The notes beneath the pieces were generated by a model. The model saw only the letters and a list, made by a program, of their open reading frames with translations, made no database searches and was not told the DNA's origin. Of a DNA stretch of 64,000 bases, positions 1 to 12,728 are shown piece by piece. A program made the translations under genes and the position numbers. Position 1 is the first letter of the stretch. Each line of letters begins with the position of its first letter. The stretch lies in contig JADZBE010000007.1 of the NCBI GenBank assembly GCA_020852275.1, forward strand, positions 248,001 to 312,000, read 5' to 3'. This DNA comes from Phycisphaerales bacterium. GTDB lineage: Bacteria > Planctomycetota > Phycisphaerae > UBA1845.

Positions 1-3620
<3,620 letters not shown>

Positions 3621-3688
3621 CTAGCCGCGGATTTCGGTCCGCGCGGGTCCTCGTGGGAGCATGCAGTTCCATCCGAATGCTTGCGCAG

Positions 3689-3705
3689 GGCGGGCTAGGC
3701 CCGCC
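3689..3705. repeat. Short palindrome, 7-bp arms, 3-nt loop
   Basis: GGCGGGC-TAG-GCCCGCC is a perfect inverted repeat in the secA to phosphoesterase spacer. It has the same arm-and-loop architecture as the palindromes listed elsewhere in this window. A transcript hairpin is possible, but there is no T-run, so it is not a classical terminator. Confidence 0.6.
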
Positions 3706-3752
3706 GCTCTCCGGGCGAACGGCCAGCGGATATCAGGAGGCCATGAATCAAC

Positions 3753-5375
3753 ATGAAGCACGTTGCAATCACGTTCATCCTTGCGGCGTTGTCGCTGCCG
3801 GGCAGTGCGTCCGCGTTTCACGACGGTCATGAGGAGAAGCGCCTTGCATCCGTTTCGCCGGCATCCGCACAAGCGCCCGCCGCCGCCGCGACCATGGCGC
3901 GCGGCTTCGTCTTTGACGACGCCAACGGTAATCGCAAGCGCGACGACGGCGAAGCCGGCGTGGCGGGCGTGCGCGTGTCCAACGGGCTGGACATCGTGTA
4001 CACGCGCGCGGACGGGGCCTACGAATTGCCCGTCGGCGACGACACGATCATTTTCATCAACAAGCCGACGGACTGGATGACCGCTCTCGACGAGCACCTG
4101 CTTCCGAAGTTCTACTACATCCACAAGCCCGCCGGCTCGCCGAAGCTCAAGTACGGCGGCGTCGCGCCGACCGGCCCGCTGCCCGCTTCCGTCGATTTCC
4201 CGCTGATCCGGCGCGCTGAGCAGTCGAAGTTCCGCGCCATCGTCTTTGGCGACACCCAGCCGCGCAATCAGCAGGAAATCGACTACATCGCGCACGACGT
4301 GGTCGAGCGCCTCGTCGGCACCGATGCCATCATGGGCGTCACGCTGGGGGACATCGTCTTCGACGACCTCTCGATCTTCGGCAGCCTCGCGGCCACCATC
4401 GGGCGGATCGGAATCCCCTGGTACAATGTCCTGGGCAACCACGACATGAACTACGACGCCGCGGATGACGCGCACTCCGACGAGACGTTCGAGCGGCATT
4501 TCGGCCCTTCGTACTACGCCTTCGACGTAGCCAAGGTGCACTTCGTCGTGCTGGACAATGTCGTGTGGATTCCGGCCGAGGGCAACAAGAAAGCGCACTA
4601 CGTCAGCGGTCTGGGAGAGCGGCAGTTGCAGTGGCTGGTCAATGACCTCAAGCTCGTCACACCGGATCACCTCGTCGTGCTGATGATGCACATCCCGCTG
4701 ATGGAGACGAAGGAGACGGCCTCGATCTTCAAGGAGCTTTCACGCTTTCCATTCACCCTCTCGCTGTCGGCGCACACGCACTATCAGGAGCACGTATTCT
4801 TCACCGACAAGCAGGGCTGGACGGGCGCGCAGCCGCACCATCACGCCAACTGCGCCACCGTCTGCGGAAGCTGGTGGGGGGGCGCGAAGGATGAAAACGG
4901 CATCCCCCACGCCACCATGTCCGACGGCGCGCCCAACGGCTGGAACGTACTTACGTTCGACGCCGCGAATTACTCGATCGAGTTCCGCGCCGCCCGCCGC
5001 CCGGAAGATTTTCAGATGAGCATCCACGCTCCGGAAGTCGTGAAGCTGGCCGACGCAGGCCGCACGCCGATCTTCGTCAACGTCTTTGCCGGCAGCGAGC
5101 GCAGCAAGGTCGAGATGCGTTTCAACGGGCAAGGCGACTGGGTCTCGCTTACGCGCACGCCCGGCGAGGATCCCACCTTTGTGGAAGCCGTGGCCGCCGA
5201 GGAGAAGATGCAGCCGCCCCCGGACCACAAGCTGCCCAAACCGACGAAGACGGAGCATCTGTGGCGAGGCCGATTGCCCGCCGCGGTGCCGGCCGGAACC
5301 CACATGATCGACGTTCGCGCGACGGACATGTTCGGCCACGTGTACACGGCGCAGCGCGTCATCCGGATCGAGTAA
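3753..5375 (+). CDS. Exported calcineurin-like metallophosphoesterase
   Basis: A 540-aa exported phosphoesterase. Residues 1-21 form a signal peptide. A beta-rich N-terminal domain of the Metallophos_N / SdrD-B-like type (FDDANGNRKRDDGEAGVAGV) follows at about 49-110. The dimetal catalytic domain shows GDTQ (about 165), GDIVFDD (about 199), GNHD (about 227), MMHIPL (about 311) and HTHYQEH (about 341). A Metallophos_C-like beta domain ends the protein. These motifs are the metal ligands of calcineurin-type phosphoesterases; the substrate (phosphodiester, phospholipid or teichoate-like) cannot be told from sequence. AGGAGG lies 12 nt before the chosen ATG. The gene is followed five bases later by a HAD hydrolase. 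Confidence 0.9.
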   Translation: MKHVAITFILAALSLPGSASAFHDGHEEKRLASVSPASAQAPAAAATMARGFVFDDANGNRKRDDGEAGVAGVRVSNGLDIVYTRADGAYELPVGDDTIIFINKPTDWMTALDEHLLPKFYYIHKPAGSPKLKYGGVAPTGPLPASVDFPLIRRAEQSKFRAIVFGDTQPRNQQEIDYIAHDVVERLVGTDAIMGVTLGDIVFDDLSIFGSLAATIGRIGIPWYNVLGNHDMNYDAADDAHSDETFERHFGPSYYAFDVAKVHFVVLDNVVWIPAEGNKKAHYVSGLGERQLQWLVNDLKLVTPDHLVVLMMHIPLMETKETASIFKELSRFPFTLSLSAHTHYQEHVFFTDKQGWTGAQPHHHANCATVCGSWWGGAKDENGIPHATMSDGAPNGWNVLTFDAANYSIEFRAARRPEDFQMSIHAPEVVKLADAGRTPIFVNVFAGSERSKVEMRFNGQGDWVSLTRTPGEDPTFVEAVAAEEKMQPPPDHKLPKPTKTEHLWRGRLPAAVPAGTHMIDVRATDMFGHVYTAQRVIRIE

Positions 5376-5380
5376 CCGCC

Positions 5381-6043
5381 GTGGCCATCGAGGGCGTCAT
5401 CTTTGATCTGGACGGCGTGCTGATCGACTCGGCGGCTGCGCACCTGGAGAGCTGGCGTCGGCTGGCGTCGCGGCACGGACTGAGCGTGTCGGACGCACAG
5501 TTCTCACAAACCTTCGGGCGGCAGAATCGCGACATTATCCCGATCCTGTGGGGGCAACCGCTTCCGCCGGATGAAGTGGCCGCGCTGGCGGACGGGAAGG
5601 AGGCGGCATACCGGGACATTGTGCGCGGGCGGGTCACGGAGATCACCATGCCCGGCGCGCGCGCGCTGATCCGGGATTGCCACGCGAGCGGGATGAAGCT
5701 GGCGATTGGATCGTCCACGCCGCCGGAGAACGTCGAGCTGGCGCTGGGCGAGATGGGCGTGGCGCAGCTCTTTTCGGCCTGCGTCACCTCGCGCGACGTG
5801 ACGCGCGGCAAGCCGCATCCTGATGTGTTTCTCCAGGCGGCGGATCGCATCGACCTTGACCCCGCGCGATGCGTGGTGATCGAGGACGCCCCTTCCGGCA
5901 TCGACGCCGCGCTGGCCGCCGGATGCGTGGCCGTGGGCCTGACTTCGCATCATTCGCGGGAGAAGCTCGCGCATGCCCATTCCGTGATTGGTGCGCTCAC
6001 AGAGTTGACGGCGCAACGGCTCCGGGGGATGTCCCGGTCATGA
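5381..6043 (+). CDS. HAD-superfamily hydrolase, beta-phosphoglucomutase-like
   Basis: A 220-aa haloacid-dehalogenase-type phosphatase or mutase. Motif I DLDGVLIDS carries the nucleophile and acid/base aspartates. Motif II is GSSTPP, motif III the lysine in GKPHPDVF, and motif [18 protein letters not shown]. The helical cap between motifs I and II fits subfamily I (beta-phosphoglucomutase / CbbY-like). The GTG at 5381 is chosen because it starts right before the conserved beta-strand; an upstream open frame would overlap the previous gene. Its TGA overlaps the ATG of the next gene (ATGA), so the two are probably translationally coupled. Substrate unknown. Confidence 0.88.
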   Translation: MAIEGVIFDLDGVLIDSAAAHLESWRRLASRHGLSVSDAQFSQTFGRQNRDIIPILWGQPLPPDEVAALADGKEAAYRDIVRGRVTEITMPGARALIRDCHASGMKLAIGSSTPPENVELALGEMGVAQLFSACVTSRDVTRGKPHPDVFLQAADRIDLDPARCVVIEDAPSGIDAALAAGCVAVGLTSHHSREKLAHAHSVIGALTELTAQRLRGMSRS

Positions 6044-6627
6044 ACATGCACCCTGACGAACTCGGCGCGATCGCCAAGCAGCCTGATGCGGGCGACTCCC
6101 CTGCGCCGCGGGAGATCGCGGACGCGCGGCGGTTCATCGCCGGGACCGGGCGGATGTTCAGCCTGCTGGGGCTGGTGCTGATGCTCGTCAGCGGCTGCAT
6201 CGGTCTGTTCGGCGGCGGGCTTCTGGATCGCCCCGCCGAACCCGCGGAGGCCATCGCGGATTACTTCAGCCCGCAGCGCCTCGCGTTCACCTGCAAGGTC
6301 GGCGGACTGCTGGCGGGGCTGGTCGGCGGACTCGCCATGCAGGCGGTTGGCTTGGCGCTCGGGGGCGAGCTTCCACGCGGGCCGATCGCGGCGGTGATGG
6401 TGTCGGAGCTGACCAGCGCCGCATGGTTGCTGTGCGGCGTGGTGCTCGTCACGCGCGAGGGTCAGCTTGCGGCCGGAATCTTCCTGCTCGCGGCGGGTCT
6501 GCTCATGGTCGCGCCCACAATCTTCGCCTTCCGCTGCCTGCTGCTGATGCGCACGCTGCCGCCAGTGGACCGCGGCCGGCTGGCGCGCGAGGCATGGGAG
6601 GCGTATGAAAAACGCCGGCGACATTGA
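6040..6627 (+). CDS. Hypothetical membrane protein with four predicted TM segments
   Basis: A 195-aa protein starting within the stop codon of the HAD gene. A hydrophilic N-terminus of about 45 residues is followed by four hydrophobic segments (around FSLLGLVLMLVSGCIGLF, a Gly-rich second helix, VMVSELTSAAWLLCGVVLV and FLLAAGLLMVAPTIFAF) and a basic tail. I recognise no family. The overlap suggests co-expression with the phosphatase. A second in-frame ATG lies two codons downstream. Confidence 0.72.
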   Translation: MNMHPDELGAIAKQPDAGDSPAPREIADARRFIAGTGRMFSLLGLVLMLVSGCIGLFGGGLLDRPAEPAEAIADYFSPQRLAFTCKVGGLLAGLVGGLAMQAVGLALGGELPRGPIAAVMVSELTSAAWLLCGVVLVTREGQLAAGIFLLAAGLLMVAPTIFAFRCLLLMRTLPPVDRGRLAREAWEAYEKRRRH

Positions 6628-6691
6628 CTTGCCCGGACCGAAATACGCCGAGACCGAACAGGGTTCACTGATCCACGGGTGAGGCGCCGGT

Positions 6692-9600
6692 TCAGGCTCT
6701 GCGCAATCCGATGGTCAGCGAGCCTTCATCGAGCACGACATCGGCCCTGTAGGAATCTCCCCCCAGCGGGCGGTCCGTCAGTTCGACCCCCAGAGTCTCG
6801 CCGAGGATCCCTTCCGCCTGTGTCGCAGCGGCCTCGCGGATCTCGGCGCTGTCGGTTTGGAGCGACAGCACGACCCGGTCGGAGATGTCCAGCCCGCTTT
6901 CCTTGCGCAGGTTCTGGACCTGGCGGATGATGTCGCGCGCGATGCCTTCGTGGCGGAGTTCCTTCGTCACCTTGCGGCACAGCAGCACCGTCGTGCCCGC
7001 GTCGTCGGCGCCCGCCCATTCGTCGCCCCAGGACTTGCTCAGCGTCACGTCCGTCGGCTCCAGCGTCGCGGTGGCGTTGCCGACCTGGAGCATGAAGGGT
7101 CGCCCGGAGTCGAACGCCAGTGCCATGGCCTTGGCATCCGCCGTCTCGATGCCCTTCTTCACCTCCGCCGTCTGCTTGCCAAACTTGGCGCCGACGTACT
7201 TCATGTTCGCCGCCGCCGTCACGCGCAGCAGGTCCGCCGCCGAGTCGCGCAGCGACACCGCCTTGACGTTCAACTCCTCCAGCAGGTGATCGCGGAACAG
7301 CTCGGCCGCGCGACGTTTCGTCTCGTCCGCCGAGGCGACGATCAGCTCCGCCAGCGGCTGGCGCGTCTTCAGGTCGGCGCTCTTGCGCGCCGCGCGCCCC
7401 AGCGAGACGATCTTCAGCAGGGCGGCCACCTGCGCGGACAACTCGCGGTCAACCCGCGCCGCATCCGCTTGCGGAAACGGCGTGTGGTGAACGCTTTCCG
7501 CCGCGCCGGGTGTCTGCCGCGCGACGAGGTTCTGATACATCGTTTCCGACAGGAAGGGCATGATCGGCGCCAGCAGGCGATTCAGCGTCGTCAGCACTTC
7601 GTACAACGTCGCGTACGCCACCCGCTTGTCCGCGGGCCAGCCGTCGGCGTAGAAGCGCCTCCGCGAGCGGCGCACGTACCACGTGCTCAGGTCCTCGATG
7701 AACCGCCGCGCCTCGTTGCAGAACCGCAGCACGTCGAAACGCGAGTACGCCTCGTGCGCCACGCGGATCAGTTCCTGCAGGTCCGACAGGATCCACCGGT
7801 CCAGCAGCGTGCGCTCCTCCGCCTTCGCTGCGTGCTCGACCGGGTTAAACCCGTCCACGGACGCAAGGTCGCAGAAGAAGCGGTACACGTTCCACCACGG
7901 GATGATGACCTCGCGCCGCGCGTCGTCGCAGTGCTTGGGCCCGAAGAGCACGTTGCGTTCCGGCGGCGTGCTGGCGTACAGCCAGCGCATCACATCGACG
8001 CCGAACTTCTCCGCGGCGTCCTCGAACCAGATGGCGTTGCCCTCGGACTTGTGCATGGGCTTGCCGTTGTCGTCCAACACCAGCCCGTGACCCTTGAGCA
8101 CCTTGAAGGGCGAGCGCCCGGTCATCATCGTGCTGACGGTGAGCAGAGCGTAAAACCAGTTGCGGAACTGCCCGGGCAGCGCCTCGACCACGAAATCCGC
8201 CGGGAACCACTTCTCCCAATACGCGCGGTCACGGAAGAAGCCCATCGTCGAGAGTGACACGATGCTGGCATCGAGCCACGGATTGCCCACGTCGCGCACG
8301 CGGGAGACGTCTTCGGTGCCGCATTGCTCGCAGCGGATCTTCACCGCGTCCACCCACGGGCGGTGCGGCGACCTGCCCTCGAAATCCGCCCAGCCCTTCA
8401 CCGCGCGGGCCTGCAGCTCCTCGCGCCCGCCGATCACCTCGAAGTGCCCGCATCCGCGGCATTCCCAAATGGGCAGCGCCAGACCCCAGTAGCGCTTCTT
8501 CGAGATCATCCAGTCGCCCATGTTCCGCAGCCAGTCCAGCTCGCGGTCCAGACCCCACTCCGGGATCCACCGCGCCTGCCGCGCCGCGTTCATGATCTCC
8601 TCGCGCCAGCTCATGCTGATGAACCACTCGTCCACCAGCCGGTACACCAGCTCCTCCTTGCACCGCCAGCAGTGCGGGTAGCGGTGCATGTACTTCTCGC
8701 GCGCAAAGAGCAGCCCGCGCTCCTTCAGGCTCGCTACCACGTCGTCGGCCACCGCGTCAAAGCGCTTGCCGCCGAGAAAGCCGAAGTCCTGACGGAACGT
8801 GCCGTCCTCGTACAGCGGCGCGATGCGCGGCAGGCCCAGCGCTTTGCCGAGGTGGTAGTCCTCGCTGCCGCAGCCCGGCGCGATGTGGACGATGCCCGTG
8901 CCTTCCTTTTCCGTGACTTCCTCCCAGGCGACCACTTGATGAGCCGTCCGCGCCTCGGCCGCGCCGTCGAGTTGATCGAACGGACCGTCATACGTCAGCC
9001 CGACGAGCTGCGAGCCGGGGAACTCCTCGACGATTTCGAAGTCGCCGTTGTTCTTGAACATCGCGGCCAGCGCCATCAGCGGGGGGGCGCTCTTCTTCTC
9101 CTCGCCTTCGAGCGGCTGGCTGCGCGGGTTCGAGAAGTGCGGCTTGCCGAGAATGTAAAACTGGTCGCCTTGCCGCACCTTGACGTAGGTCATGTCGGGC
9201 TTGACCGCGGCGGCGACGTTGGACGAAAGCGTCCACGGCGTCGTGGTCCAAACCAGGAGCGACGTCGCAGGATGGAACGGTCCGGCGGACTCGCCAGGCC
9301 GGGGGTCGGCTCGAAGTGGGAACTTCACGAACACCGACGTGTGTCCGACTACGCGGTACCCCTCGCTGACCTCCATGTGCGACAGGCCCGTGCCGCAGCG
9401 GGCGCACCAGGGCATGACGTCCACGCCCTTGTAGATGAATCCGCGCTCGTGGCACTTCTTCAGAAACGCCCAGATGGCGTAGTTGTTCTCGTCCGACATC
9501 GTGTAGTACGAGTTCGCCCAGTCCATCCACTGCCCCAGCCGCTTGGACTGCTCCGTCTGGACGGCGGCGAACTTGCACGCGCGGGCCTTGCACGCCTCGA

Positions 9601-10171
9601 CGAACGTGTCGATGCCGTGCTGCTCGATGTCGCGCTTGGACTGGTAGCCGAACTCGCGCTCGACCTCGACCTCGACCCACAGCCCTTGGCAGTCGAACCC
9701 GTTCTGATAGCGCAGCTCATGGCCCCAACCGGCCGGGGCGGCGACATTCCGGGTCGGCACTGCTGCCGCGGTCGCGTTCGATGGCGCGGCCGTGCATGGG
9801 GCCGAAGCAGGCGCGTTTGCAGCCGAAGCAGGCGCGCTTGCAGCCGGAGCGGGCGCGTTTGCAGCGGAAGCGACGGCGTTTGCAGCGGAAGCGACGGCGT
9901 TTGCGGCGGCTGCGTCCGCAGGAGGGGAGGCCGGAGCCCACGGCGCGCAGGCGTGATACCGCTGATACAGATCCTTGTACGTCCGCCCCCATGCGTGATG
10001 CACGCCCATCGGGTTGTTGGCGGTGATCGGCCCGTCAAGGAACGACCACGGCGGCTTGCCGGCGCTCAACTCGCGCAGCCGCTCAAACGCCCGCGCCTTC
10101 TCCCATAACGCCAGCACCTCCCGCTCCAACGCGGGAAAGTCCATCTTCGGATCAACCTTCTCGAACGGCAT
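6692..10171 (-). CDS. ileS: Isoleucyl-tRNA synthetase with Ala-rich insertion
   Basis: 1,159-aa class I synthetase that charges tRNA-Ile. The HIGH region reads PMGVHHAWGRT, a variant seen in one bacterial IleRS branch. The KMSKS loop reads GKPMHKSEGN. CARC, CWRC, CRGC and CEQC pairs probably bind zinc. About 77 residues of Ala/Pro/Ser-rich low-complexity sequence (residues about 75-151, bases about 9719-9949) interrupt the catalytic domain between YKDLYQRY and LRYQNGFDCQG, where homologues have only a few residues; it is built on a 21-bp DNA repeat. The ATG at 10171 has a GGAG element 7 nt upstream and starts at the conserved MPFEKVDPKMDFP. The longer open frame to 10318 would overlap the neighbouring gene. 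Confidence 0.96.
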   Translation of the reverse strand: MPFEKVDPKMDFPALEREVLALWEKARAFERLRELSAGKPPWSFLDGPITANNPMGVHHAWGRTYKDLYQRYHACAPWAPASPPADAAAANAVASAANAVASAANAPAPAASAPASAANAPASAPCTAAPSNATAAAVPTRNVAAPAGWGHELRYQNGFDCQGLWVEVEVEREFGYQSKRDIEQHGIDTFVEACKARACKFAAVQTEQSKRLGQWMDWANSYYTMSDENNYAIWAFLKKCHERGFIYKGVDVMPWCARCGTGLSHMEVSEGYRVVGHTSVFVKFPLRADPRPGESAGPFHPATSLLVWTTTPWTLSSNVAAAVKPDMTYVKVRQGDQFYILGKPHFSNPRSQPLEGEEKKSAPPLMALAAMFKNNGDFEIVEEFPGSQLVGLTYDGPFDQLDGAAEARTAHQVVAWEEVTEKEGTGIVHIAPGCGSEDYHLGKALGLPRIAPLYEDGTFRQDFGFLGGKRFDAVADDVVASLKERGLLFAREKYMHRYPHCWRCKEELVYRLVDEWFISMSWREEIMNAARQARWIPEWGLDRELDWLRNMGDWMISKKRYWGLALPIWECRGCGHFEVIGGREELQARAVKGWADFEGRSPHRPWVDAVKIRCEQCGTEDVSRVRDVGNPWLDASIVSLSTMGFFRDRAYWEKWFPADFVVEALPGQFRNWFYALLTVSTMMTGRSPFKVLKGHGLVLDDNGKPMHKSEGNAIWFEDAAEKFGVDVMRWLYASTPPERNVLFGPKHCDDARREVIIPWWNVYRFFCDLASVDGFNPVEHAAKAEERTLLDRWILSDLQELIRVAHEAYSRFDVLRFCNEARRFIEDLSTWYVRRSRRRFYADGWPADKRVAYATLYEVLTTLNRLLAPIMPFLSETMYQNLVARQTPGAAESVHHTPFPQADAARVDRELSAQVAALLKIVSLGRAARKSADLKTRQPLAELIVASADETKRRAAELFRDHLLEELNVKAVSLRDSAADLLRVTAAANMKYVGAKFGKQTAEVKKGIETADAKAMALAFDSGRPFMLQVGNATATLEPTDVTLSKSWGDEWAGADDAGTTVLLCRKVTKELRHEGIARDIIRQVQNLRKESGLDISDRVVLSLQTDSAEIREAAATQAEGILGETLGVELTDRPLGGDSYRADVVLDEGSLTIGLRRA

Positions 10172-10314
10172 TCGAAGCTCCGTCCCAATTGTTTCCGGTC
10201 CACGTACGCCCGGGGGGCAACGCCCGAACATAACGTTTAGGACGGCCCGCGCATAGGACGGGCGATGTTGCGGGCGGTCGTTGTTCACGTGACTGAGGGG
10301 TGGCTTGCGCAGCG

Positions 10315-11010
10315 TCAATCAGGGTCGAACACCCAATCCCAGTTTCCGAATCTTGCCATCAAGTGCTCGCGTGGTTCACTGGGATGTCTCAGCTGCGGGT
10401 AGTAGTACAACGTGTCGCGGTCGATGAAGTTTCTTGGAAACCAGAACAAGACAAACCAACGCTCGCCGTTCCGCGACTTTTCCGGTGGCACGACAAAGTA
10501 AAAGTACTCGGGTTCGTTACCTGGGCCGCCCACGGGACTGTCGTCGATGTACTTCGGCGATAGATCCCGCAAGCTTTCCGGCGGCTCGCCATGCTCTTCC
10601 TCGTAGGCGTGGATGGCATCGATGACGGGATGAGGCTGCCGCGTCCACAGTTCAAACCAACGATGCCGCACGCCATCTTGAGCGCGACCGGATGCGATGT
10701 ACCCGGCGAGGTATATCGCAACAACCAGGACACCTGTCGTCGACCCTTCCCGAGTCCGGCGAACGGAAAGCCCGAGCAGAATCAACGGCGATGCTAGACA
10801 AAGAAAACCGGCAAACAGGAGAAGTCCGGTCCCGACAACAACCGTTGCCATTGACCCGGGCCAGGAGGCAAACGCGTCGCAAACCGGTCGAATAAACGGC
10901 AGCGCAAACGGAATGAGCGACGCCGCAATCAGACCCAGCGGCAATCTTCGCATGCGGCGAACCTGCGCGTGGGATTCGTCCACGGTGGAAACAGTGATTG
11001 AATTCATCAC
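10315..11010 (-). CDS. Hypothetical membrane protein with pilin-like C-terminal segment
   Basis: A 231-aa protein with three hydrophobic segments in the N-terminal half (LGLIAASLIPFALPF, ATVVVGTGLLLFAGFL, VLVVAIYLAGYIA). The soluble C-terminal half contains AIHAYEEEHGEPPESLRDLSPKYI, resembling the LPxxLxxLxPxYL segment found in type II pseudopilin-like proteins. No function is assigned. Base composition is lower in GC than the flanking genes, as for the toxin pair upstream of it, so it may belong to an acquired block. Two ATGs (11010 and 11007) are adjacent. Confidence 0.7.
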   Translation of the reverse strand: MMNSITVSTVDESHAQVRRMRRLPLGLIAASLIPFALPFIRPVCDAFASWPGSMATVVVGTGLLLFAGFLCLASPLILLGLSVRRTREGSTTGVLVVAIYLAGYIASGRAQDGVRHRWFELWTRQPHPVIDAIHAYEEEHGEPPESLRDLSPKYIDDSPVGGPGNEPEYFYFVVPPEKSRNGERWFVLFWFPRNFIDRDTLYYYPQLRHPSEPREHLMARFGNWDWVFDPD

Positions 11011-11256
11011 GGGGCGGCTGGCTCACCGGCTCTGCCGCCTGCCTCCTTCTCATAGACCAAAGGGCTTTGTTCCATTCTTGACGGACGCGGGAATCACGCT
11101 TGGCAAGGCTCCGCATGATGCGGCATTGAGGTGTTTCGATGCTCGCCTGAACGCCCAGCCGGCAGACCCGCGAAGCGTCCGGTGTGTGCCCGGCATACCT
11201 CCTCGTGCGACCGGAGATGATCTCCTTGGCCTTCGAGGCCACCCGCTTCCTTGCCG

Positions 11257-11370
11257 GCTGCCGCGCGCGGCGCGGGCCTGGTCCGCGAGGCGGTCAATGT
11301 CGTTTCCAAGTTCCGAACCCAGCTTGTCGCGCGCTCGTCGAACATCATGGAAAGAGGTTTCCTCGGTCTT
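11257..11370 (-). pseudogene. Relic second copy of the PIN-associated antitoxin
   Basis: Read on the minus strand, in another frame than the intact antitoxin, this stretch encodes KTEETSFHDVRRARDKLG then SELGNDIDRLADQARAARG. The intact protein just upstream has KKEETCVDDVRRVREKLS then DETGNDVNRLADHAQQ. About two-thirds of the aligned residues match. No start codon precedes it in frame, and similarity stops after the ADQ motif. It looks like the remains of a tandem duplication. Confidence 0.6.
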
Positions 11371-11389
11371 GCCAGTTGAACTCCGGTAC

Positions 11390-11566
11390 CTACGCCTTCC
11401 ACGGCTTCAACCCGAGTTCCTCTTTGAGCCGCTCGGTGATCTGTTGGGCATGATCGGCGAGTCGATTGACGTCGTTGCCGGTTTCGTCGCTGAGCTTCTC
11501 GCGTACTCGGCGAACGTCGTCCACGCACGTTTCTTCTTTTTTCGGCACAGGTTTCGTCAAGCTCAT
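11390..11566 (-). CDS. Small charged protein, candidate antitoxin for the PIN toxin
   Basis: A 58-aa, highly charged, helical protein (DDVRRVREKLSDETGNDVNR, then RLADHAQQITERLKEELG). Its ATG overlaps the stop of the upstream PIN gene (ATGA), the arrangement of a translationally coupled toxin-antitoxin pair, here with the toxin first. Proteins of this size and charge commonly accompany this PIN subfamily; that partnership is family knowledge, and the antitoxin role here is inferred from position. The open frame extends upstream to 11632, inside the toxin gene, but the coupled ATG at 11566 is preferred. Confidence 0.75.
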   Translation of the reverse strand: MSLTKPVPKKEETCVDDVRRVREKLSDETGNDVNRLADHAQQITERLKEELGLKPWKA

Positions 11567-12039
11567 TCGTCGGACTCCATCAGCATGTCCGGGGTAACAA
11601 TTTCCGGTGGAACCAAAGCCAACCGAAGACAAACCTTCGCGAGGTGCATTCGCTTCTTCGGGTTCGCCAGGTGTCGTACGTTCCAGGTCACGAGGTATTC
11701 CATGCGGTGAACCGTGGCGGTCGAGACGTGAATCGCATCGCCGGATACCGAGGGGCGCGGCATCAGCTTCTCGCGAACCAGCGTTTCGGCAAACCCTCGC
11801 GCTTCGTCAGTAAGTTCCAGGACGTGAAGCCCCCGAAGCATGGCCAGTGCGTTGATCCGCTCTTTGAATCGAGTGTCGGAGAGTTCCGCGACGACCTCGG
11901 GCGAGACAAAGAGCTCATGGCGAGAAGCCTGCGTATTCCACCATTCGAGGCTCGTCGCCTTCCAAGTCACGGTGAACGCTTCCATTCGCGTGCTGACGCA
12001 GGCACTGAAGAAACTGGTTTCGAGGTACACCCGGGCCAT
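11563..12039 (-). CDS. PIN-domain protein, VapC-like candidate toxin ribonuclease
   Basis: A 158-aa single PIN domain. It opens with VYLETSFFS, where the usual first aspartate is glutamate. The conserved LFVSPEVVAELSD (second acidic site), SGDAIHVSTA (third) and TWNVRHLANPKK follow. These features match the bacterial PIN subfamily with ETS/ETT starts and WNxRHLAN ends, which are Mg-dependent endoribonucleases of type II toxin-antitoxin systems. It is first in a two-gene unit with a coupled 58-aa partner. Lower GC than its surroundings suggests horizontal acquisition. Confidence 0.85.
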   Translation of the reverse strand: MARVYLETSFFSACVSTRMEAFTVTWKATSLEWWNTQASRHELFVSPEVVAELSDTRFKERINALAMLRGLHVLELTDEARGFAETLVREKLMPRPSVSGDAIHVSTATVHRMEYLVTWNVRHLANPKKRMHLAKVCLRLALVPPEIVTPDMLMESDE

Positions 12040-12728
12040 ACCCGATGAATTGTACTCTCCGAAATCGGCTTCGGCGAGCTTTCCGGCCGAGCACCTTCAC
12101 CGTCTGCGGAAGGCTCTGCGGAACCGGCGCGCAGGCGCGACAGCTCTGAGATAGTCCGCCCGGCCCTTGCACTGACCCGGTTCGCGTCCCGCGGGCTGGA
12201 CTGGGCGGCTCTGCCATGGGTGCGAGCGACTTCCCCGAAATCGGGAAACCTGGCCGCCCATGCGGGCCCCGTTGCACGCCTTCGGGCGATGCCGACCCGC
12301 GTGCGGGGGGGTTGCCTGCGAGACGCTCGCCTTGGCACGGATATTGCCGCTCCCCAAGTTCCGAGGAATAGCCCGGTCTGAATCCGCCCCCCACGAACGG
12401 CATGAGGTGCGCCATCAGTTTGGCCGTACATGGACTTGCACGTTTGGGACAGGGCGATGGATGCGGTCAGGCGCCCCGGTACCCTTCCGCGTCGGCCGGC
12501 GGTGGAGCCTGCGCGCGCATTCCGCCCCGTGGCCGAGAAACGATTCCCCGATTCGATGAGCTGAGTGTTGGAACTTCCGCCGCAGGGGCGCGCGGGCATC
12601 GGCCGTGCGTTCCACGCAGTGGTTGCGTGCGGCGGTGAACATCGTGGCGAACCGGCGGCGCCGACCTTGCGGAGGCTGCCGCCGACCTCGCGGAGAACAG
12701 GGCTGGCAATCAAAGGGAGAGAGATTCG
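12040..12728. other. Gene-free spacer, about 690 bases
   Basis: Open frames here show no recognisable protein and are mostly antisense extensions of the cytochrome gene. Several short inverted repeats are present. The last bases (GGGAGAGAG before ATG 12729) are the ribosome-binding site of the cytochrome gene. No RNA gene was recognised. Confidence 0.5.

Noticed and set aside
8324-10108. 594-codon open frame antisense to ileS
   Set aside because: High-GC antisense frames stay open by chance; composition is Arg/His/Leu-rich and it mirrors strongly conserved IleRS codons.
11094-11528. 144-codon minus-strand frame overlapping the antitoxin
   Set aside because: It runs out of phase through both the intact antitoxin and its decayed copy; those are better explanations of the region.
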